Assembly: GCA_029260075.1 (NCBI GenBank)
Contig: JAJDDY010000067.1
Span: 174,829-238,828 of the forward strand
Origin: Phycisphaerae bacterium
Lineage (GTDB): Bacteria; Planctomycetota; Phycisphaerae; UBA1845
Reading direction: 5' to 3'
DNA length: 64,000 nucleotides
Shown here: positions 8,432-17,032 of the stretch, piece after piece
Layout: each line of letters begins with the position of its first letter
Numbering within the stretch: the first letter of the stretch is position 1
Notes under the pieces: generated by a model
Told to the model about the DNA's origin: nothing
What the model saw: only the letters and a program-made list of their open reading frames with translations
The model's database searches: none
Position numbers and translations under genes: made by a program

Positions 8432-8935
8432 ATGCCCAGTACGATCAGTCCGCCTTGCGAACTTGACGAACAATCGCCCGCGATGAAGCCGTCCGGTCGG
8501 TCTGAGCAGCAGGGGAATGTTCTACCACTTAAAGCGCAAGCACCAAGATTTCACGGCGCGATAACAACTCTTGGGATCCATGCGCACGATCGCGTTTGGG
8601 TCGGCGGGCATGACGCGCGCGTCCGGAGTGTGATCAACGCGCTCGTCGCCGGAGCGAACCGCCCCGACGGCGGTCCGATCGATGTGGCCCTGCTCACGCC
8701 GTTGACGATCGACGAACTGCGTTACTTCGCGGGCAAGATCCGGAGCCGTCTCGTCGAAAACGGACTGATCGGCGTCGCGTGGTCAATACGCCCCGAAGAT
8801 TGCGACGGGCCCCAATCACTCGCCAACGGTTCGGTTGTGGCGGCGATGGCGACGCTACGTTTCGTTGAGTGCGGCGAACGACGGCTCGACGACGCGATCA
8901 TCTCCCTGCGATTTCGGTCCATGCGCAACGCATGA
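8432..8935 (+). CDS. Small protein of unknown function
   Basis: A 167-residue soluble protein that I do not recognise. The first 45 residues are polar and probably disordered. The rest looks folded, with alternating hydrophobic stretches (ALLTPLTIDELRYFAGKIRS; LIGVAWSIRPED; SVVAAMATLRFVECG). No cysteine or histidine cluster, membrane segment or signal peptide is seen. It follows the PAS-Fis gene by 87 bp in the same direction and may be read from the same transcript. An internal ATG at codon 18 is a possible alternative start. Confidence 0.6.
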   Translation: MPSTISPPCELDEQSPAMKPSGRSEQQGNVLPLKAQAPRFHGAITTLGIHAHDRVWVGGHDARVRSVINALVAGANRPDGGPIDVALLTPLTIDELRYFAGKIRSRLVENGLIGVAWSIRPEDCDGPQSLANGSVVAAMATLRFVECGERRLDDAIISLRFRSMRNA

Positions 8936-9022
8936 CCGTACAATGCCATGCCCTGAGTCGTTCGATAGTGCTACGTCGTCGGTGAAAGTGATATGTCGTC
9001 GCCACGGAACGGCGTCTGCCCT

Positions 9023-9832
9023 CTACTCGACCAATTGCAAGCTGGTTCGAACGTGCGACGCCCGCTCGACATACAGCGGGATCAAACCGGCTTCGAGTTT
9101 GCGGTAGAGCTCCACGACCTGACGCACGTCGTAGTCCTTACGAAGACACAGCTTGGGATTGTCGACGGGCCATTGCGGTACCGGATTCAATCGATCGTCT
9201 CGGAGATCGGCGAGCACTGCAATCATCGCCTCGATTCCCGACGCAATGGCCTTACATCCGATCGTGTGAGGACCGTCATCAGCCGTGATGGCTGGTCTCG
9301 CATGTCTCAAGATCGGACCCGTGTCGATGCCCGTGTCGAGCAGGTGAATCGTCGCCCCTACGTACTCCGGCTCCTCGTTAAGCAGCGGGTAGAAATTTGT
9401 CGCGGTCCCCCGATAGTAAGGCGACAAGCCCAGGTGCATATTGACCATCCGGTCGGCGTATCGGTTCAGCAAGACCGACTTGATCAGATTGGTACCGAAG
9501 ACCGCGACGGTATCCACGCCCGCGTCGTCGAGTGATTGAAGCGTCGCCGGATCGTTCAGCGTACCGGGTGCAAGTTTCAACACGACGCAGTCGCTGCCCG
9601 GCTCGATTGGGGCTGCGTCGGCGCCAAAGAATCGTAGCTCCTGTTGCGTGCGATCCTCGAAATGGTGATCGACGATGCTCTGGTCGTGTGCGCTCAGCCG
9701 TGGCGGACGTACGTCCTCGGGCGCATACGCGATCGTTTCGTACGCTACAGCCCGCACTTCGAAGCATGATCGCAAACGGTTCGCGAAGTAGAGGTGTCGC
9801 GTCTGGACGCTGGTGAGGATGGCGAGTTTCAT
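9023..9832 (-). CDS. Formyltransferase-family protein
   Basis: A 269-residue protein of the formyl_trans_N fold (methionyl-tRNA formyltransferase, GAR transformylase and sugar N-formyltransferases). The active-site pattern is present: VNMHLGLSPYYRG (Asn-x-His and the YRG turn), then TIHLLDTGIDTGPIL with the conserved Asp. It is shorter than Fmt (about 310) and lacks a clear Fmt C-terminal domain, so a sugar or small-molecule formyltransferase is more likely than tRNA formylation. The substrate cannot be read from sequence. ATG 9832 was chosen because upstream residues in the longer frame are Arg-rich and come from noncoding sequence holding the next gene's terminator. Confidence 0.8.
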   Translation of the reverse strand: MKLAILTSVQTRHLYFANRLRSCFEVRAVAYETIAYAPEDVRPPRLSAHDQSIVDHHFEDRTQQELRFFGADAAPIEPGSDCVVLKLAPGTLNDPATLQSLDDAGVDTVAVFGTNLIKSVLLNRYADRMVNMHLGLSPYYRGTATNFYPLLNEEPEYVGATIHLLDTGIDTGPILRHARPAITADDGPHTIGCKAIASGIEAMIAVLADLRDDRLNPVPQWPVDNPKLCLRKDYDVRQVVELYRKLEAGLIPLYVERASHVRTSLQLVE

Positions 9833-9883
9833 GGTCGTGGCCAGTGCAGCGGTATGTCGCGCGTCAAGCAACCTTCGATAGCG

Positions 9884-9921
9884 CAAAAAACTCGGCCCGA
9901 CGGCAAGCCGCCAGGCCGAGT
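9884..9921 (-). terminator. Intrinsic terminator of the outer-membrane protein gene
   Basis: On the minus strand a GC-rich hairpin (CTCGGCC/GGCCGAG outer stem with an inner GGC/GCC-rich part, 9891-9920) runs straight into six T residues (AAAAAA on the plus strand at 9885-9890). It lies about 80 bp after the stop of the minus-strand gene at 10000-10815 and just upstream of the formyltransferase start. Confidence 0.8.
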
Positions 9922-9999
9922 CAGTGTTACGCGATAATGAGCACGCCAACGCTTGCGCCCATCAGGAAGGGCAGGGCGTTCGCGACCGGCGAAGCTCGA

Positions 10000-10815
10000 T
10001 TAGTTCATCAGCGTGTAGGCATACGTCATGCCGATACCGAAGTTAGACGTATCTTCGTTGTCGTCGAGACCGACCTGCACATCCATTCCCAGTTTCTGTG
10101 CCGCGGCGATATTCCATTCCCAGCCCAGCTCAAGCATGTTGACGTTGCGGGCGCCGTAGTGGTAGCTGCTGCGGTGCATGTAGTCAGCCACCCAGCGAAC
10201 GGCTCCGTTGCTGCACAGCGGACCGTCCATGCCGAGAACCATGCCCCACTGGAAGTTGCGCTCGTCGCCGGCCGTGTCCACATCACCATTGACGGTGGTG
10301 ACGAAGCTGTTCACGTGCGACCGCATGCCGCTGTCGTAGTCCTTGGTCATTACCAAGCGAAGTTCGGCGTCGACGCCGGACGAATCATTGCCGGTCGGGA
10401 TACGGAGGGTTCCCGAAACGGCCATCGCCGGCCACATGCCGTCGGGCTCCATGAAACGCCAGAGACCGCCGAGGTACGCATCCGCGTTACCATCAACGCC
10501 AGCAGGCTTGTCGCCGGAATCACCAAGCCAAATCGGGAGACTTGCCGACAGCTCGAGGTTGTTGGCCACGCCCCAAAAAACCGTCGGCGTGAGCACAAAG
10601 TCGTCGTTCGAATCGCCACGATTGGCCGGTGCAGACGCCGTGATCCAACGGCCGGAAAGCCGCAAATCGATCTGTCCCGTGGAAACCGGAACGGCATCCT
10701 CAAAATTCCAAAGATCGCTAAGTACGTCAGGGGCTCCGTTGTCCTGAGCCTGCACCCGTGTCACACCAATCACACACAACGCCAACGTGCAGGCAAACAC
10801 TGCAATTCGTTTCAT
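10000..10815 (-). CDS. Outer-membrane beta-barrel-like protein
   Basis: A 271-residue exported protein. The signal peptide MKRIAVFACTLALCVIGVTR ends at VQAQ. The rest alternates short amphipathic strands, ending in an aromatic-containing strand (GIGMTYAYTLMN), as in small porin-like barrels. The repeated pattern of strands comparing model scenarios (LRLSGRW, VFWGVANNLELSASLPIWL, SGTLRIPTG) resembles the MetA-pathway-of-phenol-degradation/transporter family of barrels, but this is only a resemblance. ATG 10815 has a GAGG ribosome site and opens the signal peptide. It is a single gene with its own intrinsic terminator. Confidence 0.72.
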   Translation of the reverse strand: MKRIAVFACTLALCVIGVTRVQAQDNGAPDVLSDLWNFEDAVPVSTGQIDLRLSGRWITASAPANRGDSNDDFVLTPTVFWGVANNLELSASLPIWLGDSGDKPAGVDGNADAYLGGLWRFMEPDGMWPAMAVSGTLRIPTGNDSSGVDAELRLVMTKDYDSGMRSHVNSFVTTVNGDVDTAGDERNFQWGMVLGMDGPLCSNGAVRWVADYMHRSSYHYGARNVNMLELGWEWNIAAAQKLGMDVQVGLDDNEDTSNFGIGMTYAYTLMN

Positions 10816-11146
10816 AACCTCTTCACTCCAGTACAAAACAGGGAGGATCAGCAAGCAACGCCAAACCGCGCCGGTCAGCGTGTTGCAAGCAACATTTCCG
10901 CGACAGTCTACTACCCGATCGGCTCGCGCCAAGCACAAACGACAGTCAAATCCGAATTCAATCGTACAGAATGCGCACCAAGACGCCGTGCTAATGCCCT
11001 AAATACCACGAAAACGACAAGAACTTACAGTGACACGGTACTAATCCGCAATGTCGCGTCGTTGGCCACCCGTCGCTGCAGCGGGCTCCTGCCACTCAGT
11101 GTGTCGCCCGACCGGGAAGCCGGTGCCACACTCGTTCAAATGGCGG

Positions 11147-12430
11147 CTAGCCGCCGGTCGCCAGGGAGACCGGGCTGACGAGCGTAATGGGGTATGTGGC
11201 TTCGTCGGCGCGACCGGTCAGCTTGTCTTCGACGAGCAGCTTGAACACGTAGTCGCCGGATGGGAGCGTCGGCGGTAGGGCGATTCGTTGGGCGATGAAG
11301 AAGTCCTTGCGCCGCCGCCGGCAGCGATCAACGATCTCGGGCTCCTCATGCCGCCACATCGAGACGCCCGCGGTTGTCAGGAGTTCGATTCGCGTAGCCA
11401 AACGTGTTTCGAATTGGTTGTCGTTGGTCTGGTCTGATTGGAAGTTATCGAGTTCGAGGTAGACGATCATTTGTAGCGTCCGGCCCGACACGAAATCAGT
11501 CGGCAACAACTCCTCGAACACGCCGAACGTCACTACTTTTTGACAGAGCGCCACAGAGCTAACGATCGGATCTCCGTTTTCGATCAGCACGTCGCGCAGC
11601 CCTTCGAGAGATACCGTCGCTTGTTCCGTCGCCTGAAGTGGATCAGCAGCCACGCGGCGCACGCTTCTAGCCACATCGATCAGGGACTGAAGCAGGCCTC
11701 GTTGGTTCTCCGACAGGCCGTCCGACACGCGGCGCGCCTCCGCATCGCGATGGACCGCCAGCAGCGCCAACCGATAGGACCATTCGGCGTCAAAGTCATC
11801 GTGCTCGGCCGTGCGCGATTTCAGGTGATGGACGAAGCGGTCCAACAGATCGGGTGTGTCTTTGCAAGCGGCTTCTAGCGGCGCGTTCGTCGTCCGAGTT
11901 GGCGCGGCGTCCGCAACGGTGGACGGCGCATCCTCGAACCCGCGAATCGAAATCGATTCCACGACGGGCAGGGCCACCGTCGGCATAGTCAGCCCGGGCG
12001 TTTCAATTGCCACCCGCGTGTTGGACGATGCCTCGACACCAACCACTGGCGTCGCAGGCGCATCGTTCGTCGCGATACGAAGACCGCCCGACGCCGGAGT
12101 TCGTAGCGTTGTGGCGTCGTCGTCGATGCGCTCGGCGATTGTCTTGGCCGACTGTCCTGGCGCAGATGCGTCCTTGAGTGAACCTCGTCGGTCCCCTTCC
12201 GGATAGACGGCGTATTCTGTGGTCCGTTCGAGAAAGTCCTCGACCGCAGCCAGCATGTTCTCCTCGCCGTTACCCTCGTCGACGGTTTTCGATGCTAGCG
12301 GCTTGGCCGTAGTCAGTGATTGCGACGGGCCGGGCGCGACGCCACGTTGCGCGGGAAGAACCGCACACCCGCCGCCCGCAGCAGCCAAGGCAAGCACGAG
12401 CAAAGAAAGTGGGGTTCGGTATCCGGTCAT
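11147..12430 (-). CDS. Lipoprotein of unknown function, last gene of the holA operon
   Basis: A 427-residue exported lipoprotein (MTGYRTPLSLLVLALAAAGG then Cys22-A-V-L-P). Residues about 25-190 are low-complexity and probably disordered. Residues about 190-290 look helical. The C-terminal 140 residues hold beta-rich sequence (LQMIVYLELDNFQS; LPSGDYVFKLLVEDKLTGR) suggestive of an Ig-like or carbohydrate-binding sandwich. The start overlaps the holA stop by 4 bp (ATGA), so translation is coupled. I know of no role. The overlap puts its expression under the same control as a replication gene, which may only reflect operon compaction. Confidence 0.68.
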   Translation of the reverse strand: MTGYRTPLSLLVLALAAAGGGCAVLPAQRGVAPGPSQSLTTAKPLASKTVDEGNGEENMLAAVEDFLERTTEYAVYPEGDRRGSLKDASAPGQSAKTIAERIDDDATTLRTPASGGLRIATNDAPATPVVGVEASSNTRVAIETPGLTMPTVALPVVESISIRGFEDAPSTVADAAPTRTTNAPLEAACKDTPDLLDRFVHHLKSRTAEHDDFDAEWSYRLALLAVHRDAEARRVSDGLSENQRGLLQSLIDVARSVRRVAADPLQATEQATVSLEGLRDVLIENGDPIVSSVALCQKVVTFGVFEELLPTDFVSGRTLQMIVYLELDNFQSDQTNDNQFETRLATRIELLTTAGVSMWRHEEPEIVDRCRRRRKDFFIAQRIALPPTLPSGDYVFKLLVEDKLTGRADEATYPITLVSPVSLATGG

Positions 12431-13434
12431 ATTGCTTTTCCCATTTTGCGAGCCGCAGTCGAGGGTTGTACTGCAGTATGTAGAACAATGAACTTTTCAA
12501 CCGCCGGACCGATCGATGAGGCTCCGGTCTTGATGGCCACGTCGGCGGCAAGAAGATCGCGCAGTTGGTCTTCCAGCTCGCGAATCGAAACGCGTTCCAG
12601 CCGCTGCTTGAGCACACCCGGATCGGTATAGGTTTTTCTCGCAAGGGTTTGGATGTTCGTGCCGTCTTCCCACGCCCGACGCGTTTCCAACAGTCGACGA
12701 ACCGCCCAAGCCAATCCGGCGATGGCACGGGCCGGCGCCGCTCGATCAGTGGCCAGAACCTGCTCCCACTGTCGCAACGCCCCGGCGGTGTCTCGCACGG
12801 CCATTGCATCGGTAACGGCAAACACCTTCTCTTCGCGCAGGTTGCCCGTAAGCGTGTCGATGTCTTCCGGAGTGATCGACTCTCGTGTTCCGATGAACGC
12901 CGAGAGTTTGGCTAGCTCGGCGTCGATTAGCCCGACGGCATCACCGAGATGCTCGAACAGGCGTTGCGCCGCGCCGGGCGCCAGCGGCTTCCCGTGTGCG
13001 GCGCGGGCGTGGTCGGTGATCCAGCGCACCACCGCTCGACCCTTCGGGGCAGCCACGGGTATTACTACGCCTTCGCGCACGATCGCCTTATACAGCCGTG
13101 TGTTTTTCGGCATCGAGTTGCAAAGCAACAGGAGCGATCCATCCGGCGCCGGCGATGCACAGTATCGCTCAAGCGCACTGCGCGACGCGGTGATGAACGG
13201 GTCTGCGTCGTCTACGATCACGATGCGCCGATTGCCCAGAAGCGAGGGCGTGCGCAATTCGTCGAGCACTTCTGCAAGCACAGCCTTAGTGCCGTCGAAC
13301 CGGGCCGGGCCGAGTGCGTCGGCTTCGTCGGACAACACGGCCAGAATCTCCGCTAGGGCGCGACTGCGAAGGAAGCGGCTGTCGCCGACTACCGCGTAGA
13401 TCGGACGTGGGAGATTGGACTCCTGCATGGTCAT
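12427..13434 (-). CDS. holA: DNA polymerase III delta subunit
   Basis: Clamp-loader delta subunit, which opens the beta clamp during DNA replication. The 335-residue length fits. Family features: RPIYAVVGDSRFLRSRALAE at the N-terminus, RRIVIVDDADPF, SLLLLCNSMPKNTRLYKAI, then the three-helix domain with LFEHLGDAVGLIDAELAKL and LREEKVFAVTDAM, which are typical of HolA. It sits between a TPR protein (stop at 13436, start 13434) and a lipoprotein (4 bp overlap), all on the minus strand. Alternative starts exist (the first residues are MTMQ) but do not change the call. Confidence 0.9.
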   Translation of the reverse strand: MTMQESNLPRPIYAVVGDSRFLRSRALAEILAVLSDEADALGPARFDGTKAVLAEVLDELRTPSLLGNRRIVIVDDADPFITASRSALERYCASPAPDGSLLLLCNSMPKNTRLYKAIVREGVVIPVAAPKGRAVVRWITDHARAAHGKPLAPGAAQRLFEHLGDAVGLIDAELAKLSAFIGTRESITPEDIDTLTGNLREEKVFAVTDAMAVRDTAGALRQWEQVLATDRAAPARAIAGLAWAVRRLLETRRAWEDGTNIQTLARKTYTDPGVLKQRLERVSIRELEDQLRDLLAADVAIKTGASSIGPAVEKFIVLHTAVQPSTAARKMGKAI

Positions 13435-13435
13435 G

Positions 13436-14707
13436 CTAGTTGCCGTTGGTCGGTTGGTAGTTGCGCGAAACCGTGGCCATCAGGTCCAGCCGTTTGCGCG
13501 CATCCTCGATCACGCCCTTCGCGGTCGGATCGACGCGCGACGCACGTGTGTAGCACTCACGGGCCAGCACTTCATCACCCTGAAAGACGGCCACGTCACC
13601 AAGATTCATCCATACCTCAGCGTCGTCGGGTTGCCGTCGAAGAATCGTTCGCAGCAGTTCGGCGGCACGCGGATGATCGTTGTTTCGACGGTGGATCATT
13701 GCGGCACCGCGAAGCGCGGACCGCATGTTGGGATCTTTCCGGAGCGCCAACTCAAAGGCGGCCAGCGCCCGGTCCGGGTCACCGACACGATAGAGCATGG
13801 TCCCCATCTCGGCAAACGCATCGGCCCGGTGGGGGTCCAGTTTTACGGCTTCGCGCAGGCGGGTAATCCCCTCTCGGAACTCGCCGCGTTCCTGCAAGGC
13901 CATAGCCTGATCAAACAGGCTTTGAGCCCGCAGTCGCGACCGTGGCGAACCGGCCAGCGTGGCGGGTGCGTCATCGTTTGAAGTCCGGAGCGGGCTGCTA
14001 GCGATTCGGTCGGCAATTTCAGACGGTATCTCATCCTCTACCGCAACTTCCGCGACCTGCTCCTTAGAGTTGATCCGATTACCGCCGAGGTCGGCGACGT
14101 TGATCCGAACAGCCACCGAGCCCATAAGATTGGCCGGAAGTCGCCAGTCGTATCGACCGGTGTTGGCCAGGGCGTCGCCCACAACCGAACGCCAGATCGT
14201 ATCGGGCGGCTGACGATATTCGATTGTAATTGGGCGGCTTGCGAGGTGAGCATCGATGGCCGTCCAACGGATTTGCAGAACACGCTGTCCGAGGAGGGAC
14301 GTCTGGCGTAGGGGATGGAACTGGACGATAGGCGGCGTGAAATCGACGAACGTCCAAATCTGCGGCGTATCCCCGGGCTTGGGCGTCGATCCGGACGGAC
14401 CGGTTGCATTGGTCAGGATGAGCGTGAACCCGAACAGTCCTTCGCTTGGTGCTTCGAACACGATCGGCGACTGGCGATCCTCGTCCACGACGAAGTCATT
14501 CCAGGTCGTCCCGCGATCGGTGGTGTACCAAAGCTGAACGAGATCGAGCGGCAGCGCGCGGTCGTTGACCTCGTACTCCAGCGCGAAAGACTGGGAGCGC
14601 ACGTGAATCGCATCGTCCGGCGAAGCGGCGCGTGTTGTGGGGATAAGCGCGGTGAACACCAACGCGACGGCTAGCGGGCATCCATGCCCTGAATGAAATT
14701 GCAACAT
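13436..14707 (-). CDS. Exported protein with beta-sandwich and TPR domains
   Basis: A 423-residue protein with a signal peptide (residues 1-27, ending at TTRAAS). Residues about 35-215 are beta-rich, with two repeats that resemble Ig-like domains (LVQLWYTTDRGTTWNDF; PITIEYRQPPDTIWRSVVG). After a linker there are three or four TPR units at about residues 255-395 (REGITRLREAVKLDPHRADA; ALAAFELALRKDPNMRSALR; AELLRTILRRQPDDAEVWMN). The role is probably protein-protein interaction in the periplasm. First gene of the three-gene minus-strand operon with holA. Confidence 0.75.
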   Translation of the reverse strand: MLQFHSGHGCPLAVALVFTALIPTTRAASPDDAIHVRSQSFALEYEVNDRALPLDLVQLWYTTDRGTTWNDFVVDEDRQSPIVFEAPSEGLFGFTLILTNATGPSGSTPKPGDTPQIWTFVDFTPPIVQFHPLRQTSLLGQRVLQIRWTAIDAHLASRPITIEYRQPPDTIWRSVVGDALANTGRYDWRLPANLMGSVAVRINVADLGGNRINSKEQVAEVAVEDEIPSEIADRIASSPLRTSNDDAPATLAGSPRSRLRAQSLFDQAMALQERGEFREGITRLREAVKLDPHRADAFAEMGTMLYRVGDPDRALAAFELALRKDPNMRSALRGAAMIHRRNNDHPRAAELLRTILRRQPDDAEVWMNLGDVAVFQGDEVLARECYTRASRVDPTAKGVIEDARKRLDLMATVSRNYQPTNGN

Positions 14708-14966
14708 AACTCTACGCCAACTCCACGCACTATGCGGACGGGCCCGCTTCCATGCGCGCCTCTACGACCTATCGGAACGGTGATCACTCGGTCTCTACCT
14801 AATGGTTGAACCAGCAACATTCGGAACTCATGGCTAGTCCGGGGCGATTCGCACCACCAGTGCTGCTACGGCACTTTCGATGCGCGGACAGCGTCAGTTT
14901 GAAGAGATACGCAACGCGATTCGACCTGACGAACGTGACGTCGACTGCGAAATCGGTCGTCTCGCC

Positions 14967-15112
14967 CTAGCGGTCCGTTCAACGAGGCTGGTATTCAATC
15001 ACGTCGCCGCGAACCCGCCCGTGACAACGGGCAGTGTTCCCATCCAGAGGCAGAAATCGCTCATGGATCACCGGCTGGAATCCGGTGCGACACTTGTCCA
15101 ACAGGCTGCTAG
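14967..15112 (-). repeat. R3 repeat element, copy 2
   Basis: Inverted copy of the element at 25358-25497. It begins CTAGCGGTCCGTTCAACG and includes CGCCGCGAACCCGCCCGTGA and ATCACCGGCTGGAATCCGGT, ending ACAGGCTGCTAG. Both ends carry CTAG. Confidence 0.75.
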
Positions 15113-15445
15113 CGAAACTCATTTTCTGGCTTCGCCGCAAAGTGACTCGTCGGGCAATTACCAGGCGCCCGGCCGGTATTGAATCGAGCCGCCAACGCGC
15201 GCACCGCGTTACGCCGGGCCGTTTGAGAACGAGTGCGTCCGTGATCGGATCGAGCTTGATATCGCCATCGCAGCCGCGGGTGCCGGAAATAGGCCCGTGC
15301 GACGCGTTTCCCATGCTCAAGATTTGGAAAAGCGTAAGATTGCCTAATGTTCCAGAATTGCAATCCTTCGTCGCAAACGGTCGTTTTCGGACAATCGCTA
15401 GGGCTTTCTGGGGCTTGGAGGGCCTGTTTTCCGATAAAAACAATC

Positions 15446-15473
15446 TTGCGGGGCCTCTCGGCGAGTGTACACT
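15446..15473 (+). promoter_or_regulatory. Weak sigma-70-like promoter candidate before the mini-histone
   Basis: TTGCGG and TACACT are separated by 16 bp, about 65 bp before the ATG at 15538. Each box matches consensus at four of six positions. Confidence 0.3.
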
Positions 15474-15537
15474 CCCGGATGTCCCGCGGGGCTAATGGTT
15501 CAGAACATCCAACCTCACTGAATGGAGAATGTTCGAC

Positions 15538-15717
15538 ATGGAGGATTACGAACGCCTCAAGGAGCTTGTCGAAGCTGTCGCAGATGACGTAGCCAAGGCT
15601 TCCGGTGGAAACAAAGCGGCAGGTACACGGGTTCGAAAGTCGATGCAGCAGATCAAAGATGCCGCACAGGTCGTCCGGAAGAAGATTCTGGAAGTCCGGG
15701 CTGAACAACCTTCGTAG
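15538..15717 (+). CDS. Hc1-type histone H1-like nucleoid protein, short form
   Basis: A 59-residue helical protein. The segment KASGGNKAAGTRVRKSMQQI then AAQVVRKKI matches the N-terminal helical domain of chlamydial histone Hc1 (pattern GNKAA-x-RVR...KVYRKE). Hc1 compacts DNA in Chlamydia; planctomycetes carry relatives. This copy stops right after the helical domain and has no lysine/alanine-rich DNA-binding tail. It may therefore bind DNA weakly or act as an oligomerising partner. ATG 15538 has GGAGA nine bases upstream, and an ATG at 15529 is too close to that site. Monocistronic. Confidence 0.8.
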   Translation: MEDYERLKELVEAVADDVAKASGGNKAAGTRVRKSMQQIKDAAQVVRKKILEVRAEQPS

Positions 15718-16364
15718 TAGCCGACCAAACCGGTGTGACGCGAAGCTCGAGCACGCATATTGATTGCAGGGCTCTGAGGGCTCCGGCAGGTCGAGTGCAT
15801 CAGTTCGGTCACGTGGATCGGTCGGTAACTTGCACGAGGCTTCGGCACTGCGACCGGCGTGCGTCGTCGTGGATTCCCGGCACCGTCGCGCTTGGTCCTC
15901 GTCCCGCGTTCTAGGGCTGAACGGCGTACTTGTGCTCTGTTCCACATTGCGTGACGGGTCTTCCGAACCGCGCCCGTAGGGCAGCGGACGTCGGAGAGCT
16001 GGCGCGACAGCACGAAAGTGCTCCCTTTCGGTCGCGACTCGGATCGGACGAAACCGTCACTGGGGTTGTGACAGAGCGATAAGAAGACTTCTTGTACCAT
16101 GCGTCGGCTCTGGATATTGTAAGGGTCGTTATGGACTGGCGCTGGTCGTGCCATTGCCGTGCGTCGTGGTCGTTGGTGCGGTGCTGAGCTTGATCGCGGC
16201 TCGTGGCTGTCTGGCAGACACTCAAGAGGTCTTGACCGAGTTCGGTCCCATTGCGGCGCTGGGTTGCCGGCTTAGTCTCCGGCCGGCCCGGACTTTCCCG
16301 TGAGCCCGGACTGATAAATCCATCGACGTGTTTCTGCGTCCCGCGAGCCTTCCAAGGGGGATCC
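15718..16364. other. Gap with an R1 repeat
   Basis: No gene supported. The R1 element occupies 15932-16077. The remaining 280 bp before the dehydratase gene show no clear promoter. A plus-strand frame extends the dehydratase upstream to 16251 but has no ribosome site. Confidence 0.45.
15932..16077. repeat. R1 inverted-repeat element, copy 1
   Basis: About 146 bp, with ends GTGCTCTGTTCCACA and TGTGACAGAGC and the inner inverted arms CCGCGCCCGTAGGG and CTCCCTTTCGGTCGCGACTC. It is a diverged member of the family defined at 19631 and 45195. Confidence 0.65.
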
Positions 16365-16847
16365 ATGCCACCGCCTCTGTTGTTCAGCCTTGACGGCGTG
16401 GACCTCGACCACGTGGAGCTTGACCGCGAGGCCATCTACCGCATCCTTCCCCAGCGCCGCGAGTTCATGGTGTTGGATGGTATATGCATGGTCAATGCAG
16501 ACCGGATGCAAATGGTGGCGTTCGCCGAAATCCGCGCGGACGCGTGGTGGGTTGAGGGTCATCTGCCAAGTCGCCCCCTTTTGCCCGGCGTACTCATGCT
16601 GGAAATGGCGGGTCAGGCCTGCGCTGTGGCCACCAACGTGATAGCTGGATACAGCGGCTTCACTGGATTCGGTGGCGTGGACGACTGCAAGTTTCGCGGT
16701 TCGGTGGTTCCGCCGGCACGCCTGTACGTGCTCTGCGAGTGCGGTGATTACCGCCGCCGCCGCGTCGTGTGCAATGCACAAGGCATCTGCAATGGCAAAC
16801 AAGTCTTTGAAGCCACGGTCACCGGCGTGGCTATGTCCGCCGAGTAG
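16365..16847 (+). CDS. FabZ/FabA-like beta-hydroxyacyl-ACP dehydratase
   Basis: A 160-residue hot-dog-fold protein. The catalytic histidine lies in VEGHLPSRPLLPGVLMLE (FabZ consensus GHFPxxPxxPGVLxxE) and the catalytic glutamate in the same stretch before MAGQ. FabZ-like text also occurs near the N-terminus (RILPQRREFMVLDGI). It would remove water from 3-hydroxyacyl-ACP in fatty acid synthesis. No other fab gene is nearby, so a specialised lipid role is possible. ATG 16365 follows a strong AAGGGGG site. Confidence 0.82.
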   Translation: MPPPLLFSLDGVDLDHVELDREAIYRILPQRREFMVLDGICMVNADRMQMVAFAEIRADAWWVEGHLPSRPLLPGVLMLEMAGQACAVATNVIAGYSGFTGFGGVDDCKFRGSVVPPARLYVLCECGDYRRRRVVCNAQGICNGKQVFEATVTGVAMSAE

Positions 16848-17032
16848 ATCGCGGATCGTGCCATCTCGACGTCGAACGGTCCGTCTCGCCCCAGCGCTGT
16901 TTGCGAAGCAGGTTTCGATCCACGCAAGACATGGCCGTGCTGCGCTTGGCCATGGCACCCCACGCCCCGGGGACACGGCAAGTCGAATCACCCGGGCAAG
17001 TTGCAACTTCCCGACGCAACGCTGAAACGGCG

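Larger units (their letters stand above)
14708..15537. other. Gap with R3 repeat between divergent transcription units
   Basis: No gene supported. It holds the R3 copy at 14967-15112 and about 400 bp up to the mini-histone gene that contain no recognisable RNA or protein. The long minus-strand frame across 15109-15945 reads through repeat and histone gene and was rejected. Confidence 0.5.

Noticed and set aside
9844..11178. 444-codon plus-strand frame
   Set aside because: Antisense to the outer-membrane protein gene and its terminator; no recognisable domain.
15109..15945. 278-codon minus-strand frame
   Set aside because: Runs through an R3 repeat and antisense to the mini-histone; Arg/Ser-rich with no motif.
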